A DNA stretch of 64,000 bases, taken from UBA2965 sp036526135 (lineage in GTDB: Bacteria > Pseudomonadota > Gammaproteobacteria > Pseudomonadales > Azotimanducaceae). Both the position numbers and the translations under genes were made by a program. The stretch is from the NCBI GenBank assembly GCA_036526135.1, contig DATCZA010000011.1, forward strand, positions 1-64,000, in the 5' to 3' direction. Below are positions 32,557 through 41,542 of this stretch, one piece after another (the first letter of the stretch is position 1; each line of letters opens with the position of its first letter). The notes under the pieces were generated by a model that was given only the letters and a program-made list of their open reading frames with translations, was not told the DNA's origin and did not search any database.

Positions 32557-33572
32557 TGCGAAAGCTGCGCGTAGGCATCATGGGTTTCGGCCGGGTCGGT
32601 CGGCAGATTTACCGGCTCGCCCTCAAGGACGAGCGTTTCGAGGTGGTTGCCATATCCGACATCGGGCGCCCGGAAATCCTGCACCATCTGCTGACCAGGA
32701 CCGATGACGACGTGGGCGTGACGCTAAGCGGCAACTACCTCGAATCCAGGGGCGTTCGCACCCGCCTGATGCCGGCCGATCATCCCACGGAGATTCCCTG
32801 GGACGTCTTCGGGGTCGACGTGGTCATCGAGGCGACCGGCAGGTTTCATCGCGCCGACGATCTGCGGCCTCACCTGCACAACGGCGCTCCGCGCGTCGTC
32901 CTGTCGGCACTTCCCCAGGATGACATCGATCGCGTGGTGCTCGTCGGCGTGAACGACTGCGAGGCAAGCGCGGCCGACGTCATGGTGTCCGCCGGGTCGG
33001 CTTCCACCACCGCAACCGCGCTGGCGTGCAAGACGATCACCGAAGTCTGGCCCGTGGAACATGCCACCATGACGTCCGTGCACGCCTACACCAGCGATCA
33101 GAGCCTGCAGGACTACGCCGGACCGGACTATCGGCGCAGCCGCTCCGGAGCGGAAAACATCATCCCCAACGCGACCCCGGCCCTGAAGTGGGTTCAGCGG
33201 GCCGTGCCGGCGATGGCAGGCAGAATGACCGGGTACGCGCTCAACGTGCCCGTCCAGGTCGGCTCGATGCTCGACCTCACCTTCTCGTTCCGGGAATCCG
33301 GCATCGGCGCCGACGACGTGAACGACCTGTTCGGCAACGCTGCACGGGTACGGCCGGATCTGATCGCCACCACCCGGGACCCCATCGTTTCATCCGACGT
33401 CAGGGGCTCCTCCGAGTCTCTCCTCGTCGACATGGAGGGAACCATGGCGGCCGGCAGTCGCATGGTGAAGGTGCTCGCCTGGCACGAAACCCTCGGGCAT
33501 GCCCGGCGCATCCTGGACGTCGTCGGCCTCTACGCCGACCTGGACGACGCAACAGCAAAGGAGGCTTCCTGA
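32556..33572 (+). CDS. GAPDH-like protein lacking the catalytic cysteine
   Basis: The 338-residue protein has the full type I glyceraldehyde-3-phosphate dehydrogenase fold. The NAD loop reads IMGFGRVGRQIYRLA, followed by VVIEATGRFH, the active-site histidine H176 in SVHAYTSDQ, RRSRSGAENIIPNATPA, and the C-terminal RDPIVSSDVRGSSES. The invariant catalytic segment SNASCTTNC reads SAGSASTTA. An ungapped alignment puts Ala149 at the cysteine, and a one-residue shift puts Ser150 there; neither is cysteine. The WYDNEWGYS motif is also degraded (AWHETLGHAR). It is therefore unlikely to be an active GAPDH and may be a regulatory or structural partner of the intact GAPDH, with which it overlaps (TGATG). 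Erythrose-4-phosphate dehydrogenase is excluded for the same reason. Confidence 0.88.
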   Translation: MRKLRVGIMGFGRVGRQIYRLALKDERFEVVAISDIGRPEILHHLLTRTDDDVGVTLSGNYLESRGVRTRLMPADHPTEIPWDVFGVDVVIEATGRFHRADDLRPHLHNGAPRVVLSALPQDDIDRVVLVGVNDCEASAADVMVSAGSASTTATALACKTITEVWPVEHATMTSVHAYTSDQSLQDYAGPDYRRSRSGAENIIPNATPALKWVQRAVPAMAGRMTGYALNVPVQVGSMLDLTFSFRESGIGADDVNDLFGNAARVRPDLIATTRDPIVSSDVRGSSESLLVDMEGTMAAGSRMVKVLAWHETLGHARRILDVVGLYADLDDATAKEAS

Positions 33573-34573
33573 TGCGAGTCGCCATCAACGGCTTCGGCCG
33601 CATCGGCCGCTCGGTCTTCCGCATCGCGGAAACGCTGGGGGACATCGAGATCGTCGCCATCAACGACCTCTTCGACGACGAGGCGCTTCGCTACCTGCTC
33701 ACCTACGACACCGTGATGGGTCGATTCGAAGGCGACGTGCGCATCGAGGACGGGCACATGATCACGCCCAAGAGCCGGGCACGAATGCTCGCGCTTGCAG
33801 ATCCCACACAGCTGCCATGGGCGGAGCTCGAGATCGACGCGGTGGTGGAGTCCACGGGCGTGTTCCGCAGCCGCGAGCAGGTTTCCCAGCATCTCGAGGC
33901 CGGTGCCGGGCGCGCGCTGCTGACCGTGCCGGCAAAGGACGATATCGACTACACCGTGGTGCTGGGGGTCAACGGGGAAGGCTTGAAGGCCGAGCACCGG
34001 GTCGTTTCCAACGCCAGCTGCACCACCAACTGCCTCGCACCTCTGGCGAAGGTCCTGCACGACGCCTTCGGCATCCGCGAAGGCGTCATCAACACCGTGC
34101 ACGCCTACACCAACGACCAGCGGCTGGCCGACGTGCCCCACTCCGACTGGCGCCGCAGCCGGGCCGCAGCCGAGAACATCATCCCGACCTCCACCGGCGC
34201 AGCCAAGGCGGTGGGCGTCGTCCTGCCGGAGCTTGCAGGCAGGCTCGACGGCATCGCTTCCCGCGTTCCCGTCCCGGACGGCTCGGTGGTGGATCTTTTC
34301 GTGGAGCTCGAGAAGAACGTGAGCGTGGACGACGTTCACGAGGTGCTGGAGGCTGCCGCCGGTTCCGAGCCGATGAGCGGCGTGCTGGAGTTCACGAGGG
34401 AGCCCATCGTCTCTTCGGACATCATCGGCAACCCGCACTCGTCGATCTACGATGCGTCGTTTACTCAGGTGGCCGGGGGGCGGTTCTTAAAGGCGCTTTC
34501 CTGGTACGACAACGAGTGGGGTTACTCGAACCGGGTGTGCGACGTCCTGCGGATGATGTCCGCCCTGGACTGA
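33572..34573 (+). CDS. gap: Type I glyceraldehyde-3-phosphate dehydrogenase
   Basis: The 333-residue enzyme converts glyceraldehyde 3-phosphate to 1,3-bisphosphoglycerate in lower glycolysis. It has INGFGRIGRSVFRIA, the catalytic C150 in SNASCTTNCLAPLAK, the active-site H177 in NTVHAYTNDQ, and the C-terminal LSWYDNEWGYSNRVCDVL. The start follows AAAGGAGGC and overlaps the stop of the cysteine-less paralogue. It is the last gene of the hexR operon and would take triose phosphate from KDPG aldolase onward. Confidence 0.96.
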   Translation: MRVAINGFGRIGRSVFRIAETLGDIEIVAINDLFDDEALRYLLTYDTVMGRFEGDVRIEDGHMITPKSRARMLALADPTQLPWAELEIDAVVESTGVFRSREQVSQHLEAGAGRALLTVPAKDDIDYTVVLGVNGEGLKAEHRVVSNASCTTNCLAPLAKVLHDAFGIREGVINTVHAYTNDQRLADVPHSDWRRSRAAAENIIPTSTGAAKAVGVVLPELAGRLDGIASRVPVPDGSVVDLFVELEKNVSVDDVHEVLEAAAGSEPMSGVLEFTREPIVSSDIIGNPHSSIYDASFTQVAGGRFLKALSWYDNEWGYSNRVCDVLRMMSALD

Positions 34574-34633
34574 CCCGCGTCCTCGAAAATCTGAGACGTC
34601 TACACCCTTCAAACGCTGAATAGCGCAAGCTTA

Positions 34634-34653
34634 CGGGCCCGTTCCCGGGCCCG
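34634..34653. terminator. GC-rich hairpin after the GAPDH operon, possible terminator
   Basis: CGGGCCC-GTTCCC-GGGCCCG forms a 7-bp perfect GC stem with a 6-base loop, 61 bp past the gap stop codon. There is no clear T-tract after it, so intrinsic termination is uncertain. It separates the HexR operon from the envelope cluster. Confidence 0.35.
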
Positions 34654-34786
34654 CGGCCTGCTTTGAGCGCTCAGTCACACACCGCGCGGCACGATTCGTC
34701 AAGACTTGCGCCGGAACAGGGACAAACGCGGGTGGACTGTGGAGACGCGAGAGGCATTCCACGCACCGCGTCATTAGGTGTTCGAG

Positions 34787-35317
34787 ATGCCAAAGACCCC
34801 AATAATCGCATTGCTGACTGCGCTGGCGTGCCTGTGCTGGTCGCCGGTTTCGGCCGACGACGTTTCCCGCAAGGAGATGCGCAGCCTCGACGAGCAGGTT
34901 CAGGAAATCAAATCCGACGTGCTGAGCATCGCCGCGGAACTCGACCAGCTCGAGGAGAGGCTGCTCTTTCCGTCCAACACCCAGCTGACCGTCTTCGTCG
35001 CCATCGGCGACGGGACGGAGTCTTTCCGGCTCGACTCGATCCGGCTCGGCATCAACGATGCGCTCGCCACTCACCACATCTACAGCTTCAAGGAACTCGA
35101 GGCGCTGCAGCAGGGAGGCGTTCAGCGTCTCTACATGGGCAACCTGCCCATCGGCACTCACGCGCTGGAGGTTTCCGTGCTGGGCAAGCTGCCGAGCGGC
35201 AAGGACTTTGCCCACGCCGAGCGCTTCACCTTCGACAAGGGCATAGACCCGGCTCTGATCGGCATCACCGTTGACCCGGGCTCCGGCAAGGCCCCGATCG
35301 CCCTGAAAGACTGGTAG
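34787..35317 (+). CDS. Exported coiled-coil protein, first gene of the envelope machine cluster
   Basis: The 176-residue protein has a signal peptide (MPKTPIIALLTALACLCWSPVSA, cleavage before DDVS). A short heptad-like coiled coil follows (about residues 28-62, RSLDEQVQEIKSDVLSIAAE), then a beta-rich domain (TQLTVFVAIGDG, GTHALEVSVLGKLP). I do not recognise a named family. A GTG nine bases upstream is an alternative start; the ATG is preferred because AGGTG precedes it. It is followed after 2 bp by the TPR gene, so it belongs to the cluster and probably works in the periplasm with it. Relation to the ExbB/ExbD and OmpA genes further on is inferred from shared direction and close spacing. Confidence 0.82.
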   Translation: MPKTPIIALLTALACLCWSPVSADDVSRKEMRSLDEQVQEIKSDVLSIAAELDQLEERLLFPSNTQLTVFVAIGDGTESFRLDSIRLGINDALATHHIYSFKELEALQQGGVQRLYMGNLPIGTHALEVSVLGKLPSGKDFAHAERFTFDKGIDPALIGITVDPGSGKAPIALKDW

Positions 35318-35319
35318 CC

Positions 35320-37200
35320 ATGACCAGACCCCTCGCCTGGACCATCGGGTTGCAGCTGGCCTTGATGCTGCTTTGCAGCCCGGCGCGCGCCGATGACGTC
35401 CGCGACCTGTATTTTGGCGAGGCGTTGTTCCAGGCCGGTCAAGGCAAGTACTTCGAAGCGCTGGAACGACTCGACGCGGAACTCGGCCAGCACTACGGTC
35501 TCGACGAGCCGGAACTGGACACCCTGCACCACCACATCAGGGAAGCCGAGTTCTTCGTCGGCGACTTCGAGCTCAACTACCGCATGCATCATCGCGCGGG
35601 CCGCGCCATCAGCGCGGTCTTGAACGGCGACGTGGATCAGTCCGTGCGCAACGAAGCCGCCTACAGGCTGGCACGCATTCACTTTCAGAAAGCCCAGATG
35701 GCCGATGCCCTGGAAGCGCTTGCGCGCATCGAGGGATCCATGCCTGCGCGCGTTCGAGACGACGTGGAGTTTCTCCGCGCCAACGTCTACCTCGCCGTCG
35801 GCCGCTCGGCCGAAGCCGCCGAGGTGCTCCGGGAGCTGCAGGGAACGAAGGGGCTCACCGGCTTTTCCGAGTTCAACCTGGCGGTTGCTCTGCTTCAGGA
35901 CGGCCGCACGGCCGAGGCCCTGCAGCAGCTCGACCGGGCAGGTCAGGTCGACGCCAGGGACGCCATGACCCACTCCATTCGAGACAAGGCGAATCTGGTG
36001 CTCGGCGGCATGCTGCTGGAGTCGGGGCGGTTCGAGGAGGCCCGGGCGCCTCTGGAGCGCGTTCGCCTGGAAGGGCCCATGTCCAACGAGGCGCTCTTAG
36101 GGGCCGGCTGGGCCGAGCTATCCGGCGAGAACTTCGAGCGCGCTGTGGTGCCCTGGTCCATTCTGGCCGATCGCGACCCGACGGACGCGGCCGTGCAGGA
36201 AGCGAAGCTGGCACTGCCATATGCCTACAGCCGCCTGAACGTTCACGGACGAGCGGCCGTTCTCTACGGGAAGGCGCTCGACACCTTCGGCCGGGAGCTC
36301 AACAAGCTCGACGCCTCCATGGGTAGCATCGAGAACGGGTCGTTCCTCGAGGCGCTCGTGCGCGAGGAGATCCACCAGGACAAGGATTGGGTGGTTCGCA
36401 TGCGCAGCCTGCCCGAGACCCCCGAGACCTTCTACCTGGTAGAGCTGCTCGCCTCCCACGATTTCCAGACCGCTCTGCAGAACTACCTGGATCTGGAGGA
36501 CCTGCGAAAGAAACTCGCCACCTGGCAGGCGAGCTTCGACGCCTTCGACAGCGTCATAGCCGCCCGGGCCGACTACTTCGAGCCCCTGCTCCCCGAGGTC
36601 GACCAGACGTTCCGCGAGCTCGACTCCCGCTTTCGCGTTCGCGTGGAGCAGTACGAGCTGCTGGTGAAACGCATGCAGGACCTCCTGGTCATGCCCCGTC
36701 CCGAGTTTCTGGCCACCACCGAGGAGAAGGTCCTGAGCACGGGTCTGACCGCCATGGACGAGGCTCTTGGCGGGGTGGGCCGCGACGGGAACGACGAGCT
36801 ACGTCAGCGCATCCGCCGTCTGGAAGGGATCATCACCTGGACGCTGCACACGCAGTACGACGATCGGCTGACCCGCTTCTACGAGAATCTCCAGGACATG
36901 CAGGGATCCGTCGCCCTGCTCAAAGAACACTACCAGGCGTTCGTCCGCACCCGCCAGGCCGCAACGCTCAGCTACCAGGGATACGACGCGCCCATCAAGC
37001 GCCTTCGCGGGCGGATTCATCAGGCTTCCGCAAAGGTGGACCAGCTCATGGCCCGTCAGGGCCGGATGCTCGAGCAGGTTGCCATGGCGGAGCTGGAGTC
37101 ACGGCAGCGGCGCCTGGTGAACTACCAGCACCAGGCACGATACGCCCTGGCAGACAGCTATGACCGCGCCACCCAGGCGCAGTACGCGGAGGAGCCGTGA
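35320..37200 (+). CDS. Exported TPR-repeat and coiled-coil periplasmic protein
   Basis: The 626-residue protein has a signal peptide (LGL-type hydrophobic core ending ARA, before DDVRD). At least five tetratricopeptide-like helical pairs occupy about residues 25-300 (LYFGEALFQAGQGKYFEALERL, AYRLARIHFQKAQMADALEAL, NLAVALLQDGRTAEALQQL). A helical, charged second half (about 330-620) has long coiled-coil character and many glutamines and arginines toward the end. TPR arrays bind other proteins, so this is likely a scaffold. Its stop overlaps the start of the next gene (TGATG). I do not recognise a named family. It and the two following TPR genes recall the TPR subunits of the Agl-Glt gliding complex, an analogy not demonstrated here. 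Confidence 0.85.
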   Translation: MTRPLAWTIGLQLALMLLCSPARADDVRDLYFGEALFQAGQGKYFEALERLDAELGQHYGLDEPELDTLHHHIREAEFFVGDFELNYRMHHRAGRAISAVLNGDVDQSVRNEAAYRLARIHFQKAQMADALEALARIEGSMPARVRDDVEFLRANVYLAVGRSAEAAEVLRELQGTKGLTGFSEFNLAVALLQDGRTAEALQQLDRAGQVDARDAMTHSIRDKANLVLGGMLLESGRFEEARAPLERVRLEGPMSNEALLGAGWAELSGENFERAVVPWSILADRDPTDAAVQEAKLALPYAYSRLNVHGRAAVLYGKALDTFGRELNKLDASMGSIENGSFLEALVREEIHQDKDWVVRMRSLPETPETFYLVELLASHDFQTALQNYLDLEDLRKKLATWQASFDAFDSVIAARADYFEPLLPEVDQTFRELDSRFRVRVEQYELLVKRMQDLLVMPRPEFLATTEEKVLSTGLTAMDEALGGVGRDGNDELRQRIRRLEGIITWTLHTQYDDRLTRFYENLQDMQGSVALLKEHYQAFVRTRQAATLSYQGYDAPIKRLRGRIHQASAKVDQLMARQGRMLEQVAMAELESRQRRLVNYQHQARYALADSYDRATQAQYAEEP

Positions 37201-40200
37201 TGCCCGTCGTTCTGGCCGCCATGCTGCTCCTTGCGCTGCTCGCCGGTTGCGCGAGCCGCCCCGATGGCGGAAAGACCATCGAGCAGCTGCGCGGCGTGAA
37301 GCCCGACATGACCGAGGTGGCCATCGACGACAGCCTCAACAAGGCGCTGGCCAGCTACCGGCACTTTCTCAACGAGACGCCCGTCAACAACAAGACGCCG
37401 GACGCGATGCGGCGCCTTGCGGATCTGCAGATCGAGAAAGAATACGGCGTCATCGGCGACGGCAGCGGCGTGACGCTCGCCGCACCCGCGCGTCTGGCGA
37501 TGGAGGATGCGGTGGGCGCCAGCACCGAAGGTGATGCCGCCATCGCCGATCACTCCGAGCCGGAAGCGGAATTCGAGCGCCGCGCGACCGCGCCGTTGGC
37601 GCTGCCGTCCGCAAACTGGGCGCGTGCGGCCGAGGCTGGTCTGCCCGACGGGCTGTCTGCAGCAGCCACCGCAGGCCCGCTGGAAGCAATCGCCACCTAT
37701 CAGAAGATCCTCGACCGCTACCCGTACTACGAGCGCAACGATCAGGTTCTCTACCAGATGGCGCGGGCCTACGACGAGCTTGGCGAGCCGGACAAGGCCA
37801 TGGAGGTCATGGACTGGTTCATCAACGACTACCGCTACTCTCACTACGCTGACGAGGTGTACTTCCGCCGCGCCGAGTACTTCTTCGTGAGGAAGCAGTA
37901 TCTGGAGGCCGAAGAGGCCTACTCGGCCGTGGTCTCCATCGGTTCCGGCTCGCAGTTCTACGAGCTGGCTTTGTACAAGCTGGGCTGGACGTTCTACAAG
38001 CAGGACTTCTACGAGGAAGCCCTGCACCGGTTCATGGCGCTCCTGGACTACAAGCAGTCCATGGGCTACGACTTCGACCGGGTGCTGGCCGAGCAGACAT
38101 CGGATCCCGACGGGGCCGGCGATGAAGAGGCCGCCGAGGATGGCGATCTCGACGGGCAGACGGGCGCCGCGGTCGCGGCCGTCGACGTGCCGGCCGCCGA
38201 CGCCACCGGGGAAGCCGAGCCCGACGAGGACGATGACCGCCGCGTGGCGGACACCTTCCGCGTGGTGAGCCTGTCCTTCTCCAACCTGGGCGGACCGCAA
38301 GTCATCAACGAGTATTACGCCACCTACGGCAACCGCAGCTACGAAGACCGGATCTACAGCAACCTCGGCGAGTTCTTCCTGAGCAAGCTGCGCTACAACG
38401 ACGCGGCCAAGGTCTATCGTTCCTTCACTGAGCTGCATCCCTTCCACAGGATCGCGCCCCATTTCAGCATGCGCGTGGTGGAGATTTACGCCAAGGGCGA
38501 TTTCGGCCAGCTGGTAGTGGAAGCCAAGAAAGACTTCGCCCGTCGCTACGGCCTCAACGCCGAGTACTGGCAGCACGCGGAGATCGAGAAGTCGCCCGAC
38601 GTCCTGAGCTACCTGAAGACGAACCTCAAGGACCTCGCCAGCCACTATCACGCCCTCTACCAGATGGAAGAGCTCGAAAAGGAGCGGCCCGGGAACTACG
38701 CCGAGGCGCTCACCTGGTACCGGGAGCTGCTGGCATCCTTCCCCACCGACGACGACTCCGCGGCCACCAACTACCAGCTTGCCGATCTGCAGTTCGAAAA
38801 CGGCGACTTTACCGAAGCCGCCGTGGAGTATGAGCGCACGGCATACGACTACCCGGCTCACGAGAAGGCTTCGGCCGCCGGCTACGCTGCCGTCTACGCC
38901 CACCGAGAGCACCTGAAGAGCATCGAGGCACCGCCGGGCAGCGAGCTGCGAGTCGCCGCCGTGGACAGCACCATGCGCTTCGTCGACGCCTTCCCCGCCC
39001 ATGACCAGGCGGCCACCGTGCTCGGCGCGGCGACGGAAGACCTCTACCAAATGAAGCGCTTCGAGCCGGCCATCACCGCGGGCAGGCGGCTCATCGAGTC
39101 CTACCCGTCGGCCGGCGAACCGCTGCATCTTTCCGCGTGGACGGTGGTTGCGCACGCTTCGTTCGACCTGGCCGTCTATCCCGACGCCGAGCAGGCCTAC
39201 GCGGAGGTGCTGGCTTTGACGCCTGAAGCGGACGAGGGGCGCCAGGAGCTGTTCGAGAACCTGGCCGCCTCCATCTACAAGCAGGGCGAAGCAGCCAGCG
39301 CCATGGACGATCACCGGGCGGCGGCCGATCACTTCCTGCGCGTGCGCACCGCAGCGCCCACCTCGGCGTTCCGACCCGCCGCAGAGTACGACGCAGCAAG
39401 CGCCCTGATGAAGCTGGAGAGCTGGGCCGAGGCAAGCGCCGTGTTCAGGGACTTCCGCGCGGCGCACGAAGATCACGAGCTTCAGCCCGAGGTGACCAAG
39501 CAGCTGGCCTTCGTCTATCGGCAGGCCGGCGAGCTGACCCGATCCGCCGAAGAGTACGAGCGGGTCGCGGCGGATGCTCTAGCCGACGGCGACGAGACGC
39601 TGCGCCGGGAGTCCACCCTGCTGGCGGCAGAGCTCTACGAGGAGGCGGGCAGCCCGAAAGCACTCGCGGCATTCCAGCACTACGTCGAGACCTTCCCCGA
39701 GCCCATGGAGCTCGCGGTGGAGGTCCGCTTCAAGATCGCCGGCATGCACAAGGCCGACGGCGACGAAGCCGCCTACTCAGGCGAGCTGCGCCAGATCGTC
39801 GCCATCGACGCGGACGCCGGTGCTGCACGCACGCCACGCATTCGTTATCTCGCCGCGCAGTCGGCGCTGGTGCTGACCGAGGAGCGCTTCACCCACTTCA
39901 CCGAGCTGCGGCTGAGCCAGCCGTTCGAGAAGAGCCTGGCGGAGAAGCGCAAGCGCATGGACGCGGCCATGAGCGCCTACGAGGCGCTGGTCGACTACGA
40001 GGTGGCAGACGTGACCGCCGCGGCAACCTACTACATGGCAGAGATGTACGGCCACTTCGGCGAGTCGCTGCTGAGCTCCGAGCGGCCCAAGGACCTCAAC
40101 GAGGAGGAGCTCGCGGAGTACGAGCTCATCCTGGAAGAAGAGGCGTTTCCGTTCGAAGAGAGCGCCATCGAGGTGCACGAGAAGAACATCGAGCTCATGG

Positions 40201-40382
40201 TTGCGGGGACTTTCAACACCTGGATCGAGCAGAGCCTCGGCCAGCTTTCGCAGCTGATGCCCGGGCGCTACGCGAAGAGCGAAATCAGCACCGGCTTCGT
40301 GGGGCCCGTCGAAGCCTACGCCTACCGGACGCCCGTTCCGATACCAGCAGAGGAAACAGAAGATGTATCGGCCGCATTCTGA
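37200..40382 (+). CDS. Giant TPR-repeat lipoprotein
   Basis: The 1,060-residue protein has a lipoprotein signal (MPVVLAAMLLLALLAGC, cysteine at about residue 17) and then some 20 helical repeats of tetratricopeptide type spread over the whole chain (IATYQKILDRYPYYERNDQVLYQMARAYDELGEPDKAMEV, AYSAVVSIGSGSQFYELALYKLGWTFYKQDFYEEAL). An acidic, low-complexity linker of about 50 residues (DEEAAEDGDLDGQ) interrupts the repeats near residues 300-350. Residue +2 after the cysteine is alanine, so outer-membrane sorting is expected. Start ATG at 37200 follows GGAGGAG. It overlaps the next lipoprotein gene by 20 bp. Large periplasmic TPR lipoproteins typically assemble or brace envelope complexes. Confidence 0.88.
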   Translation: MPVVLAAMLLLALLAGCASRPDGGKTIEQLRGVKPDMTEVAIDDSLNKALASYRHFLNETPVNNKTPDAMRRLADLQIEKEYGVIGDGSGVTLAAPARLAMEDAVGASTEGDAAIADHSEPEAEFERRATAPLALPSANWARAAEAGLPDGLSAAATAGPLEAIATYQKILDRYPYYERNDQVLYQMARAYDELGEPDKAMEVMDWFINDYRYSHYADEVYFRRAEYFFVRKQYLEAEEAYSAVVSIGSGSQFYELALYKLGWTFYKQDFYEEALHRFMALLDYKQSMGYDFDRVLAEQTSDPDGAGDEEAAEDGDLDGQTGAAVAAVDVPAADATGEAEPDEDDDRRVADTFRVVSLSFSNLGGPQVINEYYATYGNRSYEDRIYSNLGEFFLSKLRYNDAAKVYRSFTELHPFHRIAPHFSMRVVEIYAKGDFGQLVVEAKKDFARRYGLNAEYWQHAEIEKSPDVLSYLKTNLKDLASHYHALYQMEELEKERPGNYAEALTWYRELLASFPTDDDSAATNYQLADLQFENGDFTEAAVEYERTAYDYPAHEKASAAGYAAVYAHREHLKSIEAPPGSELRVAAVDSTMRFVDAFPAHDQAATVLGAATEDLYQMKRFEPAITAGRRLIESYPSAGEPLHLSAWTVVAHASFDLAVYPDAEQAYAEVLALTPEADEGRQELFENLAASIYKQGEAASAMDDHRAAADHFLRVRTAAPTSAFRPAAEYDAASALMKLESWAEASAVFRDFRAAHEDHELQPEVTKQLAFVYRQAGELTRSAEEYERVAADALADGDETLRRESTLLAAELYEEAGSPKALAAFQHYVETFPEPMELAVEVRFKIAGMHKADGDEAAYSGELRQIVAIDADAGAARTPRIRYLAAQSALVLTEERFTHFTELRLSQPFEKSLAEKRKRMDAAMSAYEALVDYEVADVTAAATYYMAEMYGHFGESLLSSERPKDLNEEELAEYELILEEEAFPFEESAIEVHEKNIELMVAGTFNTWIEQSLGQLSQLMPGRYAKSEISTGFVGPVEAYAYRTPVPIPAEETEDVSAAF

Positions 40383-41067
40383 GCCGGGCCCCCGCATCGT
40401 TCTGGGCGGCCTGATCCTGCTGGCCGCGCTGCTGGTCGGCGGCTGCGCCAGCACGGGGCCCGCCACCAGGCCAGCCCTGTCGAAGGAGGCAGGCCCGACG
40501 CCCACCCGGGAACGTCCCGCCCGGCCGGCACGAGTGAAAGTGGAGCCCAACATCGGTTTCACCGTGACGGAGGTCGTCGCCCTGTCGAGCGACGTCCGGG
40601 AGATGTACCACGAGGCGCTGGCCCTGCTGGCGCGGAACGATCTGGAGGCCGGCATCGCGCTGCTTGTCACCGTCACGGAAAGGTCTCCCGACGCAACCGC
40701 CCCCTTCATCGATCTCGGCATCGCCCATCGCAGGGCGGGCGAGCGCGACAAGGCGATCGCGAGCTTCACCGAGGCCCTGGCCTCGACACCCGATCATCCT
40801 GTGGCCCATAACGAGCTGGGCATCACCTACCGTGAGCTCGGCCGCTTCGACGAGGCGCGACGCAGCTACGAGCAGGCCCTGACCATCTATCCCGGCTTCC
40901 ATTACGCGCGACGGAACCTCGCCGTGCTCTGCGACATCTACCTGGCCGACCTCGCCTGCGCTCTCGAGCACTACGAGCGATACAGCCAGGACATTCCCGA
41001 CGATCGGGAAGTCGAGATCTGGGTCGGCGACGTCCGCAACCGGATGCCCGTGACGGACGAGGAGTGA
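40363..41067 (+). CDS. Small TPR-repeat lipoprotein
   Basis: The 234-residue protein has a lipobox (LAALLVGGC, cysteine at about residue 28) and a proline/arginine-rich linker. It has three or four TPR motifs (about 80-215: MYHEALALLARNDLEAGIALL, PFIDLGIAHRRAGERDKAIASF, AHNELGITYRELGRFDEARRSYEQAL). It resembles the PilF/BamD/NlpI class of outer-membrane TPR lipoproteins in size and layout, but no specific match is clear. Its start lies within the 3' end of the giant TPR gene, implying coupled translation. It ends 5 bp before the next gene. Confidence 0.87.
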   Translation: MYRPHSEPGPRIVLGGLILLAALLVGGCASTGPATRPALSKEAGPTPTRERPARPARVKVEPNIGFTVTEVVALSSDVREMYHEALALLARNDLEAGIALLVTVTERSPDATAPFIDLGIAHRRAGERDKAIASFTEALASTPDHPVAHNELGITYRELGRFDEARRSYEQALTIYPGFHYARRNLAVLCDIYLADLACALEHYERYSQDIPDDREVEIWVGDVRNRMPVTDEE

Positions 41068-41072
41068 CCAAG

Positions 41073-41405
41073 ATGAACCGTCTCCTGAAACTGCCCCTGT
41101 ATTTCTGTCTGAGCGCGCTTCCCGCGGCGGCCTCTGTGGCCCAGGAAGGCGACAAAGCCATGTCGGGCATGTCGATCCTCGGCAACAACGATGCTCCCAA
41201 GGCGCTGGTCATCGTGCCCTGGAAGAGCTCGGAGATAGGCGACGGCATCGACGTTGCCAACCTGCTCGACGGCCGGGCAAGAGCAGTGGACAAAGTCGTG
41301 TTCGCAAGAGAGCTCGGCTACTACGAGCTTCGCGTCGACGCGCCCGAGAAATCGCTTTCCATTCGGGAAGGCGCCCAAATGGTGAACCCGGTCGCCAACC
41401 AGTGA
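41073..41405 (+). CDS. Small exported protein of the envelope machine cluster
   Basis: The 110-residue protein has a signal peptide (MNRLLKLPLYFCLSALPAAASVA). Its mature part contains the recognisable stretch NNDAPKALVIVPWKSSEIGDGID and ends in QMVNPVANQ. I do not recognise a named family. The ATG at 41073 is chosen over an earlier in-frame GTG because GAGGAG lies 8 bases upstream. It follows the TPR lipoprotein by 5 bp; a 137-bp gap with a strong ribosome site then precedes the ExbB gene, possibly an internal promoter. Confidence 0.72.
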   Translation: MNRLLKLPLYFCLSALPAAASVAQEGDKAMSGMSILGNNDAPKALVIVPWKSSEIGDGIDVANLLDGRARAVDKVVFARELGYYELRVDAPEKSLSIREGAQMVNPVANQ

Positions 41406-41542
41406 ACGGCCGGCGTCGAAACGTGAGGCTCATCAACTGGCAGAACAACCGAACGGCGAAGGGTGCGCCCCATCACGTTCACAATCATCTCAACACTTTA
41501 AGTTGCGTCTGATTCAAGGCGTTTTGCGGAGAGGTTTACGCA

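Noticed and set aside
37158..39476. A 772-codon minus-strand open frame antisense to the giant TPR lipoprotein
   Set aside because: It has no recognisable domain, and the opposite strand has a clear lipoprotein signal and TPR repeats.
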